Shown: piece after piece, positions 45,067 to 53,585 of the stretch
Layout of the letters: every line of letters begins with the position of its first letter
Numbering within the stretch: position 1 is the first letter of the stretch
Source of the DNA: Chloroflexota bacterium
Lineage (GTDB): Bacteria; Chloroflexota; Dehalococcoidia; GIF9; UBA5629
Direction of reading: 5' to 3'
Assembly: GCA_016875875.1 (NCBI GenBank)
Contig: VGOP01000001.1
Location: 62,001-126,000, forward strand
Length of the DNA stretch: 64,000 bases
Made by a program: the position numbers and the translations under genes
The notes under the pieces: generated by a model
What the model was told of the DNA's origin: nothing
What the model saw: the letters and a program-made list of their open reading frames with translations, nothing else
Databases searched by the model: none

Positions 45067-45176
45067 ATGGCAAAACCCACGCAGCCAGTTTAGCAGTGAT
45101 GGTGCTCATTACCGAAGTTTTAGTCGCCAATATCCCAGAGAACAAACGTCGCTTGAAGTCTTGCAGAACGTTTTAG
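45067..45176 (+). pseudogene. Short frameshifted coding remnant with strong ribosome binding site
   Basis: AGGAGG at 45055-45060 is followed 6 nt later by ATG (45067), but the frame stops after 8 codons. A shifted frame then encodes about 30 residues of plausible protein (S-L-A-V-M-V-L-I-T-E-V-L-V-A-N-I-P-E-N) before stopping. This looks like a decayed gene. I cannot name the parent family. Confidence 0.35.
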
Positions 45177-45230
45177 TTTAGCTCAAGCCGAGAAATTGCC
45201 AGTTCAATATTTATGCCTGATTCCCGCCAT

Positions 45231-46202
45231 CTATCTCAAAATCCGGGTGCCGGTCTTGCCCTCAAGAGCTCTTACCGCAGTTTCGGGGAGGGTTATTATC
45301 GCCTCTCGTTCACGCGACGGGTCTGTTTCTTCCAGGAACATTATCGCTGCCCGAATCTTAGGTTCCATGCTTCCTTTGCCGAAGTGTCCTTCGTCCAGAA
45401 GTTTCTTCGCTTCCGCCACGCTTAGATCTTCCAGTGCCTGCTGACGCGGTGTAGCGAAGTCTCGATAGACATATTCCACAGCAGTAAGAATAAACAGGAC
45501 ATCAGCATCTATCTCGATAGCTAAGCGGGCTGAGGCGTAGTCCTTATCAATTACCGCCTCAACACCGCACAAATTGCGGTTCTCCTCCCTGACCACGGGT
45601 ATACCGCCTCCGCCGACGGCAACCACTATCTCACCGGCGTCCAGCATGGCCTTTATAATCCTGGCTTGCTGGATGTTTACCGGTATTGGTGACGGGACTA
45701 CGCGTCGGTAACCACGGCCACTGTCTTCAATAATGTCCCAGCCCTTTGCTTTTTGTAGCCGCTCCGCTTCACCTACATCATAGAAGGGCCCTATGGGTTT
45801 GGAGGGATTCTTAAAAGCAGGGTCATTCCTGTCAACTATCACCTGAGTTACCACAGTGGTGATATTATGTGGTGCCTCGATTTGCCTCAGATGATTAGCC
45901 AGAGTATTTTGAATCATATAGCCCATAAGGCCTTCTGTAGCTGCTCCGCAGATGTCCAGAGGCAGAGGGGGGACCACATCTTTGGCCGTTTCCATGGCGA
46001 GGAACAGGTTGCCCACCTGCGGTCCGTTGCCGTGGGTAATGACAATCCGGTTGCCGCTCGCTAGCAGACCCAGCAACTGTTCAGCGGTGGGCTGCAGATT
46101 CTCATACTGCTCTTCGGCAGTTCCCTTCTGCTTTGCCCTCAGGATGGAATTGCCACCCAGAGCAATGACGAAGGTCTTAGTCTTAGTCATGTTTTTGTCC
46201 AC
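45231..46202 (-). CDS. arcC: Carbamate kinase
   Basis: Reversibly makes ATP and carbamate from carbamoyl phosphate and ADP. The 323 aa amino-acid-kinase fold has A-L-G-G-N-S-I-L near residue 14, T-H-G-N-G-P-Q-V-G-N near 57, V-A-V-G-G-G-G-I-P-V near 215 and H-F-G-K-G-S-M-E-P-K-I near 280. It is downstream of the symporter gene with a 281-bp gap that holds a strong hairpin. With ornithine carbamoyltransferase in the same block it would allow ATP generation from citrulline-type compounds. Confidence 0.94.
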   Translation of the reverse strand: MDKNMTKTKTFVIALGGNSILRAKQKGTAEEQYENLQPTAEQLLGLLASGNRIVITHGNGPQVGNLFLAMETAKDVVPPLPLDICGAATEGLMGYMIQNTLANHLRQIEAPHNITTVVTQVIVDRNDPAFKNPSKPIGPFYDVGEAERLQKAKGWDIIEDSGRGYRRVVPSPIPVNIQQARIIKAMLDAGEIVVAVGGGGIPVVREENRNLCGVEAVIDKDYASARLAIEIDADVLFILTAVEYVYRDFATPRQQALEDLSVAEAKKLLDEGHFGKGSMEPKIRAAIMFLEETDPSREREAIITLPETAVRALEGKTGTRILR

Positions 46203-46432
46203 AGTCCGTTTCCTTTCTAATAATCAGGCAGTTGAATCACTGTATCAATTTATGCATCAATAAGCTCATGGCTTCTGGTTGAGAGCACTGCATCGGAGAG
46301 CAGTACACTTCCAGTAGTAAGGGTCTCCTCTACCTCTCCACCTTCCTTGATTCCCCGTCTTCGGCCTTATCGGCTTGGGTCTTCTCCCTTGTATTTTCCC
46401 GATTTTGGCAAATTCTTGAACCGAGTTGAAAT

Positions 46433-46461
46433 GAGGTTCCCCCAATACATGGGGGAACCTC
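46433..46461. repeat. Strong hairpin between the symporter and carbamate kinase genes
   Basis: GAGGTTCCCCC and GGGGGAACCTC (11-bp perfect stem) flank a 7-nt loop. No T-run follows on the minus strand, so it may act as an mRNA processing or stability element that separates the symporter and arcC messages. Confidence 0.55.
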
Positions 46462-46483
46462 TCTATCGCAGCAAAATGGACTA

Positions 46484-48001
46484 CTACCTGATAGCCCGAG
46501 CCACGTCTTCGTCGCTGGGTACCTCAGAGATTACCTTGTGCTTTGGCGGGTCTTGCTTCTGAGTTAGCAGGCACACTACTACCATCACAACGAGAGAAAC
46601 AACCGGTGGAATCATCGTATCCAAACCGGCTAAGTCCGGTGGAATTTTAATATACAGGATCAATCGAAGGATGGAGCCGACAATGACTGCTGACAGAGCC
46701 CCCCACGCATTTGCCTTTTTCCAGTATATGCCCAGTACCAGCGGAACAAGGCAGCCGGCAAAGACCACATCGAAGGCAAGTACCAGCATAATTCCTGGCT
46801 CAGGTTTTACATATGCCAACCAACCCGCAACTGCGAATACCGGTATGAGTACGAAACGAGCCCACCAAAGAAGCCTTTGGTCCCAAACATGCCAGTCTTC
46901 CTTTTTAATAGGCTTTCCTGTTACCCTAGCTTTCCTGGCCAGATACGGTTGTAGAATGTTCCTGTGGAATATATTCCTGCTAAATACTGCTGATATGGCT
47001 AATCCACCACCGTTAGCCGTGGATAGCCCAGCAGCAAGAGGACCCACCAGAACGAATAGTCCCAGAAGCAAGGGGAGACTGGTTACTGCCACCATTGGTA
47101 AAATTGTTCTGGGATCCACAATGTCCGCCGCCGGAAGGAGCTTGAAGGCCATCAGGCCGATGGATGTGGCGGCCAGTCCTGCTATGAGCGTAAAGGCCGC
47201 CCCATAATAGCAGCCTTTTTGAGCTGTTTCAGGGTCCTTGGCGGCAAAGACCCTTTCCATAAAGTCAAGGGCGACAATATCACCAAGACCCAGTGCTAGA
47301 AGATTTGCCCATGTCACGAGTGAAAGATTTGCCGTTGATGTCAATCCAGTCCAGTCGAAGAAGCCAGGCGGGATTGCGGCAGCAAAGGAGTCCCAACCAC
47401 CAGCAGCAACCACCAGCCAGACAGCACCTACACTGAAAGCTATGATGGCGGGATATTCCTGAACCATATCAGTGGCAGCACACGAGAAAAGCCCACCGCT
47501 AAATGTGTATGCCAAGACAAGGACACTCATTATGGCGAGTGCTGTGATATAAGGTATCTCAAAAATATAGGTCATTATCCAGGCAGCACCGGCCATATTG
47601 CCCGCGACCAGGATGATAAAACTGAAGGCCATGAGAAGCGAAACGATGACTTCTACTGGTTTGTTATACCTCCTGTAGTAGAAATCAGCCAATGTGATCA
47701 TGTTCATCCGGTTCAGGGGTTTGGCAAACCATAGCCCGGTGACAACAAGGCATATAGCGAGCCCCAGCGGAAATGAGAACCCAAACCAAAAATTGACTGT
47801 GTAGGCGCCTGTTGCAGCCCCCATTGTGGAGTTGGCATCAAGTGCCTGGGCGAACAGCATGGTTCCTATCACGAAAAAAGGCAGCCGCTTACCAGCTATG
47901 ATGAAGCGCCTGCCACTCCGCTGGACCAGGAAATAGGTGCCTACGCCGACGACGAAATAAAGTCCCAAAAGTATAATGAGACCAAGCTGAATACTAGTCA
48001 T
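46484..48001 (-). CDS. Sodium:solute symporter family transporter
   Basis: A 505 aa membrane protein with about 12-13 hydrophobic segments and the SSS signature region near residues 155-175 (A-Y-T-F-S-G-G-L-F-S-C-A-A-T-D) and near 320 (L-A-A-G-L-S-T-A-N-G-G). Such transporters take up amino acids, urea, pantothenate or proline with Na+. The neighbours (amidinotransferase, carbamate kinase) suggest a guanidino or carbamoyl compound, but the sequence does not fix it. Confidence 0.88.
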   Translation of the reverse strand: MTSIQLGLIILLGLYFVVGVGTYFLVQRSGRRFIIAGKRLPFFVIGTMLFAQALDANSTMGAATGAYTVNFWFGFSFPLGLAICLVVTGLWFAKPLNRMNMITLADFYYRRYNKPVEVIVSLLMAFSFIILVAGNMAGAAWIMTYIFEIPYITALAIMSVLVLAYTFSGGLFSCAATDMVQEYPAIIAFSVGAVWLVVAAGGWDSFAAAIPPGFFDWTGLTSTANLSLVTWANLLALGLGDIVALDFMERVFAAKDPETAQKGCYYGAAFTLIAGLAATSIGLMAFKLLPAADIVDPRTILPMVAVTSLPLLLGLFVLVGPLAAGLSTANGGGLAISAVFSRNIFHRNILQPYLARKARVTGKPIKKEDWHVWDQRLLWWARFVLIPVFAVAGWLAYVKPEPGIMLVLAFDVVFAGCLVPLVLGIYWKKANAWGALSAVIVGSILRLILYIKIPPDLAGLDTMIPPVVSLVVMVVVCLLTQKQDPPKHKVISEVPSDEDVARAIR

Positions 48002-48087
48002 ACACTTCCTCCTTTGATTTTTTATTCAAAAAATGCTGACACATCCTCAAACTTTAAACGAGGGATCCGCATCATCAATCGGATTAT

Positions 48088-49275
48088 TTAATAGCCCTTG
48101 ACCTGTTTCGGGAAGTAGTCCTCGCACTTCCCCTCTCGATAAATATCCAATGTGGTGCAGTGCAACGCACCTCCGAAGGGGATTACTTTTTCGTACGGAA
48201 TCGGAATTACCTCGACACCGAGTTTGGTTAGTTGCTCGATGAAGGCCGTCTCGTGAGCTTCGACACACATCACATTCGGAGCGATACTAAAGGTGTTTAC
48301 CGAGATCCAGGACTTGGACTCATACAGATCAGTGAGGTAAACCAGGTTTTTGTGTACATAGGTCGGCCTCGCCGCAGGAATCAGCTCCCAGTCATTTTTC
48401 TTGAATAGCTCCCAGAACTCGGGAGTGCGTGGCTTCCAATCTGCATTGTACACACATAGCCCTGGTCGTGGAACTGCTATGTTCACATCAATATGCCACG
48501 GATGGAAGTTGTTCGGTTTTTTAGGGTCTGTCGGGGTGTCGAACTGCACCTCGTGAACTCGAATGCCAGGTTCCAGCCGAGCAAATGTGCGCTTCAACCA
48601 GTCCATTCCCCCTCTGTTTGTCACACAGGAAGCTTGATGGAAAATGTCTTTACCGCATCGCCAGGCATCGGCAGCATCCCAAAGAGGTTCCTCCTCAGTG
48701 AGCTGGAACTCCCAATTATGGAGCCGCTTCGTCTTCTGGGCATCCGTCCAAACGTTGTTGTAATCGTAGTAATAGTTCTTGACATATGACTTATCCGTGA
48801 GCCGTGGTTTGGGTGCGCCAAAATGAACTACATCGGGGTCCTTCTTGAACCATTCCACAAAAAGCGGACGCATGTTCAGGTACTCATAGTATCGGGAGCG
48901 GCGGCAGGTCGTGGCTTCGATGATATAGTTGCCATGAACCAGAAAAACGTCCCGGACGTTGTTGACGCCGTGGCAGTTCAACTGCGTCCAGTCCGGCGTC
49001 GAGACCGGTACATTAAACATACAGGGGTGAATTGTCGGCCGGTCGACCTTAATGCCACGCTTCTCAAGTGTCTTGATGAAGTAGTTCATCTGCTCGTTGG
49101 CTGCATCCACCATCTCCTGGGGGAATGGTCCATACGACCCAAGTGGATAGCCGCCTTTGGGAAGGTCGTACCACCAGGCCGGTTCCGGAGCCGGCACATT
49201 TGTGCCCTCTGGTCTCCCGATAACCACGTGCTTCAGCGGATCCCATTCGTTCCAGCAATTGACAATCTTCGCCAT
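48088..49275 (-). CDS. Glycine/arginine amidinotransferase-like enzyme
   Basis: A 395 aa protein closely patterned on eukaryotic L-arginine:glycine amidinotransferase. The catalytic triad is visible: D203 in D-A-A-D-A-W-R-C-G-K-D, H261 in H-P-W-H-I-D, and C373 in F-G-G-A-L-H-C-T-T-L-D. Motifs Q-A-S-C-V-T-N-R-G-G-M-D-W-L also fit. The family exchanges an amidino group between arginine and an amine such as glycine, with a covalent amidino-cysteine. It could equally act in reverse, making arginine from a guanidino acid, or as a hydrolase. It is third from the 5' end of a riboswitch-like-led operon with arcC at the end. Confidence 0.88.
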   Translation of the reverse strand: MAKIVNCWNEWDPLKHVVIGRPEGTNVPAPEPAWWYDLPKGGYPLGSYGPFPQEMVDAANEQMNYFIKTLEKRGIKVDRPTIHPCMFNVPVSTPDWTQLNCHGVNNVRDVFLVHGNYIIEATTCRRSRYYEYLNMRPLFVEWFKKDPDVVHFGAPKPRLTDKSYVKNYYYDYNNVWTDAQKTKRLHNWEFQLTEEEPLWDAADAWRCGKDIFHQASCVTNRGGMDWLKRTFARLEPGIRVHEVQFDTPTDPKKPNNFHPWHIDVNIAVPRPGLCVYNADWKPRTPEFWELFKKNDWELIPAARPTYVHKNLVYLTDLYESKSWISVNTFSIAPNVMCVEAHETAFIEQLTKLGVEVIPIPYEKVIPFGGALHCTTLDIYREGKCEDYFPKQVKGY

Positions 49276-49514
49276 TTTAATCGTCTCCTCTCATCATTAT
49301 TCTTGGCTTCTTCACTTTCGTTAATCTAAGCCATCCCATAACCTTTTTGACAATCTCAGTCTCTCATAAGACACCACCTCCTGTCACGCATAGTAGATTA
49401 GCTTTTTATTCATTTTTCGCATTCTCAACGGAGGGCGTATGGGACAGGCAAACGAGAATCGGCCAGGATAGCAGATGGGAGCAGATGACACGCCCTTCGA
49501 CCATGCCATAATCT

Positions 49515-50891
49515 TTATGTCCTTCCGGAAGAGTTCGCTTTTATTTTCATGGGAAGCTTATGCCTCTTTCCGAATTCAGATAGTATGTCGCCTAGGTTCG
49601 GCCTTCCAATTTCCTGCAGCTCGTAGTAGGCCCTTGTATTTGGCTTCTTGATATCAATAATCCTGCTCAAGTTGATGGGTGTTGCTACAACTACCGCATC
49701 ACAATCGGTCTTGTTGATAGTTGTGCCCAGCTCTTTTAGCTGCTCTTTGCCGTACCCCATCGCCGGCAATAGTGGTCCGATATGCGGGTAGTGTTTGAAG
49801 GTTTCGGTAATTGTTCCCACCGTGTAAGGCCTGGGGTCTACCAGCTCTCTGGCACCGTACCGTTGAGCGGCCACAACGCCCGAGCCGTAGCTCATCTCTC
49901 CGTGCGTTAATGTCGGGCCGTCTTCTATGACAAGCACCCTCTTGCCCTTGATTACATCCGGATTATCAACCAGGATCGGAGAGGCGGCGTCAACTACTGT
50001 TGCATCCGGATTTACCCTGGCGATATTGTCTCGTACCTTCTGGATGTTCTCCTGGGCAGCAGTGTCGATCTTATTGATGACCACCACATCGGCGATTCGC
50101 AGGTTGATTTCTCCGGGATAATAGCAGAGTTCGTGGCCTGGCCGATGAGGGTCGGCCACAGTGACCATCAGGTCGGGCTTGAAGAAGGGGAAGTCGTTGT
50201 TTCCCCCGTCCCAGAGGATTACATCGCAGCCTTTCGGGTCTTCTTCCGCTGCCTTCAAAATGGCGGCGTAGTCTACGCCTGCGTAGATAACGTTTCCTCG
50301 GACGCAGTGTGGCTCGTACTCTTCCATCTCCTCGATGGAGCATTTATGTTTCTCTAAGTCATTGAGCTCAGCAAAGCGCTGCACTCTCTGGGCAATTAAG
50401 TCCCCATAGGGCATGGGGTGGCGCACGGCAACGACTTTAAGCCCCCATTCCGTGAGGATACCGACAATTCTCCTCGCGGTCTGACTTTTGCCGGCGCCTG
50501 TTCTCACTGCACCCACCGCGATGACGGGTTTCTTGCTTTTTAGCATGGTGTCATTGGGGCCAAGCATCATGTAGTTGGCACCGGCTGCTTCCACAATTGC
50601 CCCGATACCCATTACGTGCTGGTAAGTAACATCGCTGTAGGAAAAGACACAGTAATCAACCTTTAAGTCTTTTATAAGCCGCGGCAATTCCTCCTCTGAG
50701 TATATTGGAATTCCCTTCGGATATAGATTACCCGCCAGCTCGGCCGGATATTTTCTCCCAGAGATGCCGGGGACTTGTTGCGAGCCGGTGAACCCGACCG
50801 CGTTGTACTCGTCTTTATCCTTGAAATACGCGTTAAAGTTGTGAAAATCTCTTCCCGCAGACCCGATAATGATTACGTTCTTTTTTCTCAT
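49515..50891 (-). CDS. P-loop protein related to cyclic 2,3-diphosphoglycerate synthetase
   Basis: About 458 aa when started at ATG 50891 (GTG two codons upstream is also possible; GGAG and GAGG lie upstream). A first Rossmann-like part is followed by Walker A V-R-T-G-A-G-K-S-Q-T (lysine near 137) and I-L-W-D-G-G-N-N-D-F-P-F near 230. V-V-I-N-K-I-D near 280 looks like a GTPase-type base motif. The order and length match archaeal cDPG synthetase. Bacterial homologues are of unknown function. It is the first gene after the 5' leader RNA, so its product is probably central to what the leader controls. Confidence 0.8.
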   Translation of the reverse strand: MRKKNVIIIGSAGRDFHNFNAYFKDKDEYNAVGFTGSQQVPGISGRKYPAELAGNLYPKGIPIYSEEELPRLIKDLKVDYCVFSYSDVTYQHVMGIGAIVEAAGANYMMLGPNDTMLKSKKPVIAVGAVRTGAGKSQTARRIVGILTEWGLKVVAVRHPMPYGDLIAQRVQRFAELNDLEKHKCSIEEMEEYEPHCVRGNVIYAGVDYAAILKAAEEDPKGCDVILWDGGNNDFPFFKPDLMVTVADPHRPGHELCYYPGEINLRIADVVVINKIDTAAQENIQKVRDNIARVNPDATVVDAASPILVDNPDVIKGKRVLVIEDGPTLTHGEMSYGSGVVAAQRYGARELVDPRPYTVGTITETFKHYPHIGPLLPAMGYGKEQLKELGTTINKTDCDAVVVATPINLSRIIDIKKPNTRAYYELQEIGRPNLGDILSEFGKRHKLPMKIKANSSGRT

Positions 50892-50923
50892 GGTCACCTC
50901 TCTCCTTCTACTTTAGTTTCCCT

Positions 50924-50954
50924 AAAAAAATAACGAGCTCCAAACGGAGCTCGT
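50924..50954 (-). terminator. Intrinsic terminator of leader A
   Basis: ACGAGCTCC and GGAGCTCGT (9 bp) flank a 4-nt loop, and TTATTTTTTT follows on the minus strand. It lies 33 bp before the P-loop gene and is nearly identical to the terminator of leader B. Confidence 0.88.
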
Positions 50955-51112
50955 CTTTCGTTTACACTCACACTTGGCGAGATAAAGGCTCACCTTGAGT
51001 GAACTACCCCTCCTTGTTCCTCAGGACACCGCTGGTAGCAAGCATCTAGCATCTCGTCCTTTCGAATCAAGGGCCGCCTAGCTCCAGGATAGTCCCTGTA
51101 TAAAATTGGATG
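50924..51112 (-). ncRNA. Structured leader RNA A, candidate riboswitch, upstream of the P-loop/amidinotransferase operon
   Basis: This leader and the one at 53300-53469 share sequence and structure. By eye it forms: a hairpin with loop around A-U-U-C-G-A; a stem GCUACC (51039-51034) with GGUAGU (51008-51003) holding an inner UCCU/AGGA hairpin with an 8-nt loop; a GGUGAG/CUCGCC hairpin; and a terminator. The 5' block has GGAGCU, complementary to the terminator arm AGCUCC, so a terminator/antiterminator switch is possible. It matches no class I can name (TPP, SAM, glycine, lysine, guanidine-I to -IV, c-di-GMP and T-box core motifs were looked for and not seen). The ligand is unknown. Confidence 0.72.
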
Positions 51113-51117
51113 GGGAA

Positions 51118-51146
51118 ATCGTAGCACCTCATCTATGAATTGTCAA
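51118..51146 (-). promoter_or_regulatory. Promoter of leader A
   Basis: TTGACA (51146-51141), a 17-bp spacer ending in GAGGTGC, and TACGAT (51123-51118). The same hexamers, spacer length and the GGTGC ending recur upstream of leader B. Confidence 0.85.
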
Positions 51147-51368
51147 TGGTTTTTAGGCTGTTTTTCCCAAAAAATTCTTAAAATTGGGCTGTTCACGTCT
51201 CAATAATTCCCCAAAACAGGGTGTGCCAGTTGAAGCAAAATTCTGTAGTTCTCGCTGCTAAGCCATGATGACTATGGGGACCAGATACAGATGGAGCTCT
51301 TAGAGGGGTAAATACTAATCCTTATATGAAACTGGATAAGGCGGTGCTTGTCAGAAATACCACGAAAG

Positions 51369-51398
51369 AAAAACCCCAGGCATTGCCTGGGGTTTTTT
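51369..51398. terminator. Bidirectional intrinsic terminator after the hydrolase gene
   Basis: A stem of AAACCCCAGGC and GCCTGGGGTTT around a 3-4 nt loop, with A and T runs on opposite sides. It ends the minus-strand permease-hydrolase operon 40 bp after the stop. The remaining 51150-51368 region holds no visible gene or repeat. Confidence 0.88.
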
Positions 51399-51438
51399 AA
51401 CATGGTCGCTGTGAAACTAAAGTAGCACTCCTTTTATG

Positions 51439-52035
51439 TTATGTTTTATATTTGGCTATTGCCCCTAGCACGTCCTCCAACTTAACTCTAGCACCAGCCT
51501 GCAGGTACTCCATAGCTGTCATGGAGGCGTTATGTTCCTCAACGCTAGTCCCAGCACAGCATTCCTCAATTACACGGACACGGTAGTCACGCTGGTGTGC
51601 TGATGCTGTAGAGTAATGGACGCAAACGTTGGTAACCAGCCCAACCAGAATAAGAGTATCGCCAGGTTTTATACCTAAGCCATTCAGCAGATACTCCATA
51701 CCGGTACCTAAGAAGATATCATATCTTGGCTTCTTGATTACATAGTCGTTTGCCGCTACTTTTAAGTCCTTGACGATCTCAACCCCCTGGGTGCCCTCAA
51801 GACAATGATATGCTTCAGCGCCATCAAGCTCCCGGCCGAAGTCAACCTTGTCCTTTCGGTGGAATTCCTGAGTAAAGATTACTGGAATACCAGCCTTGCG
51901 ACCAGCCTCAATTAGGCGGTTTATTCTCGGTACTATTTCACAGCCATCTACTGCTGGTACCGCACCCCCAGGCAGAAAATCGTATTGCACGTCAATTACC
52001 ACAATAGCCGCTCTGCCTTCAATCATTTTGACCAT
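51439..52035 (-). CDS. Isochorismatase-fold cysteine hydrolase (nicotinamidase / carbamoyl-amide hydrolase type)
   Basis: A 198 aa protein with the catalytic D15 (V-I-D-V-Q-Y-D-F-L-P-G-G), the lysine at 101/102 (V-I-K-K-P-R-Y-D) and C138 (G-L-V-T-N-V-C-V). The family hydrolyses amides such as nicotinamide, N-carbamoylsarcosine, biuret or ureidoacrylate. The position after a permease and in a block with carbamate kinase makes a carbamoyl-amide substrate plausible; nicotinamide is the main alternative, and H-C-L-E-G-T-Q-G fits nicotinamidases as well. Confidence 0.85.
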   Translation of the reverse strand: MVKMIEGRAAIVVIDVQYDFLPGGAVPAVDGCEIVPRINRLIEAGRKAGIPVIFTQEFHRKDKVDFGRELDGAEAYHCLEGTQGVEIVKDLKVAANDYVIKKPRYDIFLGTGMEYLLNGLGIKPGDTLILVGLVTNVCVHYSTASAHQRDYRVRVIEECCAGTSVEEHNASMTAMEYLQAGARVKLEDVLGAIAKYKT

Positions 52036-52052
52036 TCAATCACCCCCTTAAC

Positions 52053-53144
52053 TTAACCGCCAAATATTCCCATTAGTGCCCGCACTATTATGCCTACGAC
52101 CATACCCAGGAATGGGTCTATAGTGGCAGCGGTAACACCAGCGGCAACGGCACTTGGCACTGGATCAGCTAATATGCCTTCTATATTACTCGGGATTACT
52201 ATCATCGGTCCTAGGACTAGTAAGAAGCCACATATTGCCTGTGCCGGAACATATCTCCCCCAGCGAGGAAGCAGGCCAAAAAGGAGTATTGCTGCTGTTA
52301 GCACCATCATTAATATCCCTGACCACATTGGATGAGGAGCGGCGGCAGTGGCGCTTATAATTGGCTCAACATTGGCGCCGCCAAATAGGGCACTGAAGAA
52401 GCCACCTAAACCAGAGGCAATGTTGACATGGTCAGCATTAAAGGTTGCACCAGCTAAACCAGCATCTACACCGCTATAGGCTATGCTAGTACCAGTACGC
52501 AGTGCCAATATAGCAAGAGCGGCTCGTACGACGTTGGTGTTTCCGAAGAGTTTGAGGTCCCGCCAGGATCGCGGCACCAGTCTCACCTTCTCAATCTCTG
52601 GATTAGAGACGACTGGCTCGTAAACCTTGAGGATTCTGCCAGCAATGACGCCGGCTAAGACACTGCCAACCAAGGCAATAATTAACCCCCAATCAGGGCT
52701 GGGAATAAAGATGAACAGGATATAGGCCACCACTGCCGAAGTCAGCCCGATTTTCCAATTTCCTCTTAAAATATCGATGGCTACAATTGCCAAGATTAAG
52801 CCAGCTCCTGTCATCATGCCACTTTGGATTCCCCCGCCAATAAAATTAGCAATGGCGGTAAAGACGCCAATGAACCCTAGCAGGGCGCCAACTAGGCCAG
52901 CTAGCATGACCGCATAGCACATAGATCGCCAGTCACCTTTGGCCCGGCGGGAAACCACCGTCAAACCTTCTACCTGGAAGGAGACCGGGACTATTGAGCC
53001 GTAGATAAGCATGAATAAGGCACCCACCAGAAAACCAATTCCGGTTGCCTTAGCGGCAAAACCAAGGGTCAGGGCTACCAATCCTTCACCCAAGGTATCA
53101 CCAAGGGTAAAAACTGCTGCTAAGACATCTTGCAATATTTCCAT
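52053..53144 (-). CDS. Multi-pass permease, nucleobase-transporter (NCS2)-like
   Basis: A 363 aa protein with about ten hydrophobic segments. The region G-L-G-G-F-F-S-A-L-F-G-G-A-N-V-E-P-I near residue 245 recalls the substrate region of NCS2/xanthine-uracil carriers, but the protein is shorter and the match is weak. A charged loop near 170-200 (N-P-E-I-E-K-V-R-L-V-P-R-S-W-R-D) is cytoplasmic. AGGAGG lies 7-8 nt before ATG. It is translated with the hydrolase 17 bp downstream and controlled by leader B. Confidence 0.65.
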   Translation of the reverse strand: MEILQDVLAAVFTLGDTLGEGLVALTLGFAAKATGIGFLVGALFMLIYGSIVPVSFQVEGLTVVSRRAKGDWRSMCYAVMLAGLVGALLGFIGVFTAIANFIGGGIQSGMMTGAGLILAIVAIDILRGNWKIGLTSAVVAYILFIFIPSPDWGLIIALVGSVLAGVIAGRILKVYEPVVSNPEIEKVRLVPRSWRDLKLFGNTNVVRAALAILALRTGTSIAYSGVDAGLAGATFNADHVNIASGLGGFFSALFGGANVEPIISATAAAPHPMWSGILMMVLTAAILLFGLLPRWGRYVPAQAICGFLLVLGPMIVIPSNIEGILADPVPSAVAAGVTAATIDPFLGMVVGIIVRALMGIFGG

Positions 53145-53196
53145 ACTTTTTACCTCCTATAAATTCGATTTTACCAAAGCCGACCTCTTTGTAGTC

Positions 53197-53259
53197 TCAA
53201 GCTAGCGAGACTTCTAAATCCTGCGTTGAGATGTTTCCCTGATTGTGATAGTGTCCCAT
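53197..53259 (-). CDS. Possible 20-aa small ORF after leader B
   Basis: ATG at 53259 is preceded by a double Shine-Dalgarno (AAGGAGG then AAGGAGGTGA) and opens a 20-codon frame ending at 53197, 52 bp before the permease start. The position corresponds exactly to the start codon of the P-loop gene after leader A, so the ribosome site was copied with the leader. It may be a leader peptide or simply the scar of module duplication. Confidence 0.4.
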   Translation of the reverse strand: MGHYHNQGNISTQDLEVSLA

Positions 53260-53299
53260 ATATCACCTCCTTCCTCCTTCTACCTCAGTCTTCCCGAAA

Positions 53300-53329
53300 A
53301 ATATCGACGAGCTCCACGTGGAGCTCGTC
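53300..53329 (-). terminator. Intrinsic terminator of leader B
   Basis: GACGAGCTCC and GGAGCTCGTC (10 bp) around ACGT, then GATATTTTT on the minus strand. The arms are the same as in leader A while the loop differs, so the stem sequence is under constraint. Confidence 0.85.
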
Positions 53330-53469
53330 TTTTGTAATCTCATTTGGTGTCATGGAGAGATAATAACTCACCTTCAACCGCCACAATCTCCTTGTGCGAC
53401 AGGACATCACTGGCAGCGTGTAGCCCCATCGAATAAAGGCCGTCTGGCTCCAGGATGGTTCTACAACGA
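53300..53469 (-). ncRNA. Structured leader RNA B, candidate riboswitch, upstream of the permease-hydrolase operon
   Basis: Homologous to leader A. It shares A-U-C-C-U-G-G-A-G-C, C-G-G-C-C, the A-U-U-C-G-A loop, A-U-G-U-C-C-U-G/A-C-A-A-G-G-A-G and A-A-G-G-U-G-A-G. The main stem is GCUGCC (53417-53412) with GGCGGU (53382-53377). Against leader A this is an A-U to G-C covariation plus G-U swaps, which supports the paired structure. The UCCU/AGGA inner hairpin is kept with a different loop. A short ORF that can be read through this RNA is not considered real. Confidence 0.72.
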
Positions 53470-53474
53470 AAAAA

Positions 53475-53503
53475 ATCGTAGCACCTTACATATGCCCTGT
53501 CAA
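53475..53503 (-). promoter_or_regulatory. Promoter of leader B
   Basis: TTGACA (53503-53498), 17-bp spacer and TACGAT (53480-53475). An A-rich block with A-A-A-A-A-C-A-G-C-C just upstream is also shared with leader A. Confidence 0.85.
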
Positions 53504-53523
53504 TACCTTTTGGGCTGTTTTTC

Positions 53524-53553
53524 TTAAAAAATTTAGGGGGTGTACCATCCCCC
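53524..53553 (-). terminator. Terminator of the spermidine synthase-like gene
   Basis: GGGGG-ATGGTACA-CCCCC followed by TAAATTTTTT on the minus strand, 33 bp after the stop codon at 53586. It separates this gene from leader B. Confidence 0.8.
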
Positions 53554-53585
53554 ATATTTGAATACCTGGCTGCTCCTGATTCCAA

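Noticed and set aside
50924-53469. Leaders as guanidine, SAM, TPP, glycine or T-box riboswitches
   Set aside because: The conserved core motifs of these classes were not found in either leader.
53340-53585. 81-codon minus-strand frame overlapping leader B
   Set aside because: It runs through the structured RNA, has no family match and no ribosome site, and leader A has no matching frame.
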